A stretch of DNA of 64,000 nt from Wurfbainia villosa (taxonomy: Eukaryota > Streptophyta > Magnoliopsida > Zingiberales > Zingiberaceae). Positions 57,827-64,000 of the stretch are shown one piece after another. The stretch covers positions 38,848,720 to 38,912,719 of the forward strand of contig CM046000.1 in the NCBI GenBank assembly GCA_025175895.1. Reading direction: 5' to 3'. A program made the translations under genes and the position numbers. Positions within the stretch are counted from its first letter, which is position 1, and each line of letters begins with the position of its first letter. The notes below the pieces were generated by a model. That model was not told where the DNA came from and ran no database searches. It worked only from the letters and a program-made list of their open reading frames with translations.

Positions 57827-59319
57827 TGCGCGTCCCGAGCAATAATGAAAATAAAGAAACACTAACTCCCTAACTCATTCCCCTAGCAATACCTAGATCA
57901 ATAATTCAGAGACAGAAAAAATAAGTTACTTAGGATCACTAAATTCATCAGGATCTAGGGTATTCAAAAGATCCGACTCTACAATACAACATGTATGATG
58001 ATTTACAGTTAAATCAAATAGACTAAGTCTGATACAAAACCTCCCAAAATGGATAAATGCACTGATGCTCACATAATAACATAGGAGTGGGGTGCCCTCA
58101 AAACAACATGCAATTTTGTACTACCATATGCTTGCTTATCATCTACTTCTCTACTGCTATCAATACATCTCATACATGAATCAAAAGGATTTATCAAGAA
58201 TCAAAATAAGATCAAAAGTAGACTGTAGATAAAGTATGCAAAGAGTAGTACAAGACAAAGGTACAAATGAATAGGGAACAAGAGAAGAGTTGGAGAAATA
58301 AACCTGATGAGTTGCTCTGTGAAATGCTCAGTAACCAGCAATATGGGAAGAGACTAGGACAATTGGAAACTTTAGAATTGGATTCAGGATCAAATGGCTC
58401 TATCCAACACATTGCAATCCCATTTGCCTGCATTACAATTGCACATTTTTTCCTTTTTTTTTCCTTTTTCTTTTTTTTTCAACAAAAGAAACATTGATGG
58501 CGCCTTTTTTTTTTTTTTGTGCAGAAAATCAAGTACTAATCACAGACAAATATATCTCAGAACCAATGACCTCTGAAAACTATATCTTCCATATCATGTT
58601 TCCAACAAAAATAATATAGCTCCTCCCCCACACTTAAAAATTTTGTCCGTCTCGGACAATACAACCCATCACTATTCCTCTAATATAGAAAATAATAGAT
58701 ATGAAAAAGACAATCCACAAAGATACAAAGACAATGAATAGCAAATGAAAAGATAAGACAAGTAAGAAATGGAAGATGGAAGTATCAAGTGGATTAGACA
58801 ATCAAACCAAGTCAGAAAAAGAGTCAAAGAATGAAATCCTTCATCATATTCATGCAAGTAAATGTTACTGCAGTTTTGAAAAAACTCAAAGCAAATTCTA
58901 GAGTAACAAGAATCGCATGTGTTATCACACAAAAGTGGGTAGATGATAAGAATGGCTTGCAACCTCACTAGGTGAATCAAAATCAAGCTTAATCTATCAA
59001 TAAAAAGTTCACCATCATAACAAGTGACTGCATGCAAGTGAAGTCTCCTATCATACACAAAAATCCATAATTTGATGATCAAACTTAACTAATTTTTACC
59101 ACCTCTGAAATGATACTAAAGCATGCATAGGGAATATTATTTGACTCAACAACAGACAAATAAACCTAGGTAATCAGGCAAACAAACAATCAACCCATAC
59201 AAATTATTCCGAACATGAAAGGAAGAAAATAAATACAGTAAATAAAAGAACACACTCCCCTTTCAAGTCGAAGAAGAAACATCATCATGTCTGGCCCCAC
59301 CGTATTCTCCAGAATAGAA
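57827..59319 (-). other. Ty3 3' internal region without a recognisable gene
   Basis: AT-rich with long T runs (58449-58520) and a second CCCCCACACTT tract at 58625. Short frames (for example 59082-58672) show no motif and look like chance. Confidence 0.6.
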
Positions 59320-60200
59320 TTGATCTCTCTGCTCAACACTTCATGAGTCAGTTGCAAAAGTGAGACCCTTGATCGCTAATGATCGCCCTAGGTACTCCAA
59401 ATCTGCAAAATATGTGAGACCTAACAAAATCCACAACAACTAGAGAATTATCAGTCCTGGTGGGGATGACCTCCACCCATTTGGAAACATAATCATATGC
59501 CAATAGAATATATGGAAATCCAAAAGATACAAAATCAATACCCCAAATATCAAAATCTCACACAAAAGTAGTTGAGACATTTCATTTCTTATGTTCCTTG
59601 ATCACTCACAAGACTTCAATACAAAAAAAATAAGTATGTATGGAATGAAACTCATAATCAAGTGTACATCATCTAATAATCTGATCACTACAAAATTTTC
59701 AATGATAAAGATCATCCCATACATAATACTTAGCATCACTTTTCAATTTCTGGACTTGTGCATGAGTAAAATGTGAAGGTACAACACGACAACTAAATAA
59801 ATAGCAAGATCTGCATATCATGGTGTCTTACCCTACAGGTGAAAAAAGTTGCTCATCTGGAAAAAGAATCTGCTATGGGGGTGGACTCAATCTCCATCAC
59901 AATCCTGGTCAAGCTGAAATACCACCTCCTTCTGCAACAATTTGGTCAAGGGTAGGGCACTCAATCAAGTCTCTCGATAAAATGTCAGAGAAACCCGCAT
60001 GACCTAGAAAAGACGAACTTCCCGCATGTGGGTAAGATAGAGAAAAAATAACATGAATTTTAGCAGGTTCTACTTCAATACCATACACAGATAAGATATG
60101 ACCTAAGATATCCCATACTCGACCTTGAAATAATATTTCTCACAAACATCTGATGGAAGTGATCCTTGGGGTAGTCCCTACACATTCCATATCCCTGTCT
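59320..60200 (-). pseudogene. Ty3 pol remnant: RT end and integrase
   Basis: Scattered but ordered motifs in minus sense across several frames. About 60115-60040: ILGHILSVYGIEVEPAK, the RT thumb-side block. About 59780-59640: FTHAQVQKLKSDAKYYVWDD then CSDQIIR, the integrase N-terminal zone. About 59560-59340: DYVSKWVEV, VVVDFVRSHIFCRFGVPRAI and SDQGSHFCN, the integrase core. Stops and frameshifts interrupt it repeatedly. The Tat/Athila style of these blocks matches the Asp-type primer site. Confidence 0.78.
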
Positions 60201-60748
60201 ACAATAAAGAGAGCCCACAGATAGGTCCTAACAAAAAATCATTATCAATATTAGAATCAACAGAATCACTAAAATCACAACAAAATGTAGAAGATGCAGA
60301 GATATCCAAATGAAAAACAGACTAAGAAATAAAGTTCATGCAGTTCAACTCATCAACTATAACCACGCTAAGAATATAATGATTCTCCATCGGGTGCTTC
60401 ATAACGTCTAAAATACTGAACTGAACTACAGTATCTCATACCTCCATATCAAGAGTACAACTTCTCGTGAACACACATATCTTAAAAAAAAACTTGGCAT
60501 GCTTGGGAATCTGTTAGCTCTTGAAATTTCCTAGCCTTTTCTTCAACAACCCCCTTCCTAGGCTGGGCCTCTGAGGGAAGAGAAAAACTGCTGCAAAATG
60601 CAAGTAGATTATCACCTGAACACCTAGTCATGCACACAAACAAATATAATGAGAAACAAATACAAATGATAAGAAAGACAGTAATAACAAAAGAAACGAC
60701 AACAAACTGACTAACTACAGTTTAAAGACAAACGAACCCATTAGAATT
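60201..60748 (-). other. Ty3 5' internal remnant
   Basis: Degenerate sequence between the pol remnant and the primer-binding site. I recognise no Gag motif. Confidence 0.5.
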
Positions 60749-60765
60749 CCTCGGCAACGGCGCCA
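60749..60765 (-). other. Ty3 primer-binding site
   Basis: Minus strand TGGCGCCGTTGCCGAGG, five bases from the LTR. It resembles the tRNA-Asp-type site used by many Athila/Tat elements. Confidence 0.8.
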
Positions 60766-60770
60766 AAATT

Positions 60771-62882
60771 TGATACGAACGATGAATTGTCGCAATACCG
60801 TTCCCAAATTATTTACCGAACCCCCTAACTACACTAATGCAGTATAGGACTGACTCGGGTCATCTCCCAACGAACCTAATGGATGGCAGTTTGTTTTTAA
60901 ACAGAAGTAAACACTGGGGGTTTTTACAATTTATCAAAACAATTATTCAAAGCTAACCTAATATAAGAATGATTCAATCTTGCACCGCACTGTCACTATA
61001 CGATGCAATGTTGAATCAATTATGATAAACAGACATAGAAATTAAATCTGCAGGAAGTAAATCTAACTAATGCGCAAAAGTAAGTAATCACGTACCACAC
61101 TGTCACTATACAGTACAATGATCACGAAACAAAGGTGAACAATTTAACCATGTATCGCACTGTCACTATACGACACAGTAGTCAAACAGTCATTAAAAAT
61201 TGCAATAAACGAAATGCAATAAACGAAAGCAATTCAACCAGACACCGCACTGTCACTATACGGCAACTGGTCGAATATAAATGAAATCTAATCTAATAAT
61301 GAAAGCACTCCAACCAGACACCGCACTGTCACTATACGATGCATGGATTGGACAATTTTAATTGATGGGGTTAATACGTCAGCAACAAGAAATTAAACTA
61401 ACCTACAAATGCACGACGAATAAAAATTACACAACTAAGCAACAATCAAACTTATAGAAATAACATTGCAAGTAAACAAACAAACATAGCAAAACAAATA
61501 TCCAATTAAATGGACTGAATTCAAATATAAGTAATCGGTAACCCCACGATGGCGATGATAACCCGAACAACCATTCCGGCGGTGAATGCGAAGCTGCTCA
61601 ATCGGCGCAGCAGAAGGGCTGACAAATGGAGGAATGCGATCACTGTTCCACAACTCTGGATTGTCGGACAGTGAAGGGAATTTCACCGGCGATGGAGATG
61701 GAACTGTCCAATCGGCACAGCTTGTGGGTGACTCCGGCGAGATGGAATGGCCTATCCCAGCCGCCGGAATGGAGTGGATTCGCCGGAAAAGTGAATCACC
61801 GGTATCCTGCCTCACCCCGCTTCGGATCAGCTGCCGCAATCCCGCGATCCGATCTCTGGCCGAGGGTCTGATGGGATTGCCACGATCTCGGAAGGAAGGT
61901 CGCCGAAGAAGCCGCCGGACCGCCGCCACGGACGTGGAAGAAGACTCGCCGCGTGAAAAGGGGGAAACACCTCCGAAGTTGCTGCTTCTCGTCGCGACAT
62001 GGGGAAGACCTCCTTCTGCGCGTCGCCGGTGACTAGCTGTGCAAATCCGCCGCCGAGGATCGGATGCGGAAGAAGCCGCCGTTTGCTCGCGAGGAAGCGC
62101 ACCGCTCGTGAAGTTCTCGCCGCGACCGCCTTCGCGCTGCGCCACGGCCACTGCGGTAATCCCGCCACACAGACGGCCAAGAAGAAGCCGCCGACGTCAC
62201 TCGAGGAAGAAGACCCTGCGCTCGTCGCGATTCTGCAGTTGCCTCTTCTGCCGATTCTGTGGAGTTTAGGAAAGCAGGTTTTATTAAATGAAAAACCTTA
62301 GCCATCCGATCTGAGCCTCATCTGATCCCAGCCGTCCAAACAAGCTAGGGTTTGATGATATATTAACTGCTTAATTAGGCTGCTCCATCCAACGGCTGAA
62401 ATCAGTCTGATTTGAAATGGACGGATCTGATCCGTCTGAAGGTATAATCACGATCCAACGGTCCAGATGAACGGCCAAGACGTGTAGATCTTAATGTACA
62501 GGCTAGATCACTCCAGATCCCGATGAATTGCTCAAAATCAATCACTTTCCTCGGACGGTCCATAATGCTCAAATCTGAACCTTTGATTTCATTTGCCTTC
62601 TGATCTGGATGAAGGGCTCAGATTAAATAATCTTGAAATGTCCATTATGACCTCAGATGAAGCCATATTTGATCCAACTTGAGTCTAGTCCAGTGGCTCA
62701 TCTCGATCTCCTACAAACAAAGATAAAATTTGCATATAAGTCCAAAAATTAGGAGAATTTACAATAAGGTCCAAAAATATATCCAACTCATAAAACATGT
62801 AAATAATCAATAATAAATCACTCGAGAGGATAAAAACAATGATATTTAGGACCAAAATAATATAACAAAATGACAGTTATCA
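60771..62882 (-). repeat. Ty3 5' LTR (2112 bp)
   Basis: Minus sense TGATAACTGTC...CGTATCA. A cluster of CGCACTGTCACTATACG words (61090-61340) is degenerate in the other LTR. The GC-rich segment 61560-62270 gives overlapping frames on both strands that are not conserved between the LTRs. Confidence 0.9.
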
Positions 62883-62887
62883 GCCAC

Positions 62888-63729
62888 CCATGGATCAAGC
62901 CCTCATAAAGTCTGATCCACTAATGATGATCCAATCCACTAAAGGATCATTATTGATCTACCTCACCACCCCCATATGATAATATGGGCTCCATATATTA
63001 TTTGTACATTTTCTCCCCGTGTTTAAGATCTCGAATGTCTGTCGATTAATTAATTTACTGACCATTAATTAATCCACATCTAACTCCTTGAGTAGTACCA
63101 CTCAACCTTTTCATCATGCCGGACCAAGTCCACCTGCAGGGTTTACATGATGAACCTTATGAGCTCCTCAAGGGGACATCATCATCCTAATATATAGGAC
63201 ACGGTTTCCTCCTATAATCAATGGCACACCATATAAATAATATCATCTCTCAACTTATCGAGTCTATCGATTTAATCTATAAATCTCGCCCATTAGTAAA
63301 TCAAAGAGATGAGTACTAAGTATATGTGTCCGTTATTATATCGGGATTAAGAGCATGTACTAAATAATATCTGAGGTCCGATTCGATTATGTAGTCAGCA
63401 ATAAATCGAATCACCTCTAAGTCGGTCCTGCTCAATACACACAAAGTGCACTAGTGTGATTCTATGGTCAAGACAAACCAATATCAAATCACACTACAAC
63501 CATTCCGATGGTTTGTCCAAAGCCATCTCAGTTGTGAGCCTTTACTTATACTTTTCAAGGAGCCGATAACATGATCTCCCGTGTGACACCACACACCATG
63601 TTATCTACAATGTAAAGTATTAGACAATATTGCATTACCATAAAAATATGCAAACAATCATCATGTGATTCTTATTTTAAAATAAAGATGTTCATACAAA
63701 AGATAGACTTTTCAGTATACATCCCTATA
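62888..63729 (-). repeat. E5 5' LTR, second segment
   Basis: Continues 53971-55176 after the Ty3 insertion and ends CATCCCTATA at 63729 (CATCCCTACA in E1). Together the parts make about 2.05 kb. Confidence 0.87.
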
Positions 63730-63731
63730 AT

Positions 63732-64000
63732 TGTTAGGGCAATCTCTTGCCATGATAAGGTTTTGATGTGTGTGGCAAAGGGTTTAAGTTAGTTTGTTAT
63801 GATGATTTGATATGTGCGTTGAAGTCGTGCAGGACTTAGTAAATCACACATGGAGCCGTGGCGATGTTCACATCTCATGACTTGGGCCTTGAGTCGGTGA
63901 AGGATTGCTTTGCGGAAGCCGTGCGCTTGGAGCATCCGAGGGACCGCCGGACGAGAAGCTTGGAGTGAAGCCGGAGGAAGTAGACTTCGAGGCAAGAGAT
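63732..64000 (+). repeat. Start of an S1-family LTR, runs off the window
   Basis: TGTTAGGGCAATC..., with GGTTTTGATGTGTGTGGCAA and ACTTAGTAA.TCACACATGG matching the reverse complement of S1 near 13439-13320. Whether it is a solo LTR or a full element cannot be seen. Confidence 0.82.

Larger units (their letters stand above)
55177..62882 (-). mobile_element. Ty3/gypsy LTR retrotransposon (Tat/Athila type), structurally bounded but decayed
   Basis: 7706 bp with LTRs at 55177-57807 and 60771-62882 and a perfect GCCAC duplication (55172-55176 and 62883-62887). Minus sense: LTR starts TGATAACTGTC, primer-binding site resembling the tRNA-Asp type, polypurine tract AAGTGTGGGGGAAT. The interior is only about 3 kb with pol remnants (RT before integrase, the gypsy order), so most of gag and pol is deleted. 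The left LTR is longer because of a 501-bp MITE. Confidence 0.9.

Noticed and set aside
61435..62305. Long GC-rich frames on both strands in the Ty3 5' LTR (up to 238 codons)
   Set aside because: The homologous part of the 3' LTR (55980-56700) does not keep these frames, and no domain is recognisable.
1..64000. CRISPR array, bacterial operons, rRNA or tRNA genes
   Set aside because: Nothing of the kind is seen. The repeats are LTR minisatellites, and tRNA-like words are only primer-binding sites.

Overview
This is plant nuclear DNA with no complete host gene: a dense, nested landscape of LTR retrotransposons with one CACTA DNA transposon, one hAT-like MITE and a short relic resembling an endogenous pararetrovirus. 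The long-LTR Ty1/copia families, Ty3/gypsy elements, intron-bearing gene fragments and microsatellites point to a large angiosperm genome. A monocot is likely, but that is inference and no species is claimed.

Layout. 1-9149: copia element E1 (minus strand, LTRs about 2.1 kb), with an internal tandem duplication. 9150-38031: an older element E2 of the same family (plus strand), interrupted several times. Its leader is split by E1, its reverse transcriptase by solo LTR S1 (12202-13439), and its 3' LTR by solo LTR X1 (16098-24989) and by same-family element E3 (25241-37936). X1 carries a complete non-autonomous Gag-only element (18285-24935). E3 carries a complete CACTA transposon (28832-34093), which holds a SUMO-protease-like gene and pieces of two host genes (a MATH/BTB protein and the exon-junction protein Y14). 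38032-40341: no gene; microsatellites, a hairpin and short-period repeats. 40342-43870: remnant of another copia element with a solo LTR inside. 43870-45340: rearranged segment with a pararetrovirus RT fragment and a 295-bp direct repeat. 45340-48980: second X LTR copy carrying an LTR+PBS insertion. 48981-51404: truncated Ty3/gypsy 3' end. 51405-63729: two E-family 5' LTRs head to head, the right one split by a complete but decayed Ty3/gypsy element (55177-62882), itself carrying a 501-bp hAT-like MITE. 63732-64000: start of an LTR of the S1 family.

The nesting gives a relative order: E2 first; then E1, S1, X1 and E3 into E2; then the Gag-only element into X1 and the CACTA into E3. Most junctions are supported by target-site duplications (TSDs) readable in the sequence, and related copies supply empty sites. 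All three E-family polyproteins are dead (nonsense codons, frameshifts, mutated protease active sites). The only long intact transposon reading frame is the 571-residue Gag at 19847-21562. Family and host-gene identities come from recognising motifs, not from database searches.
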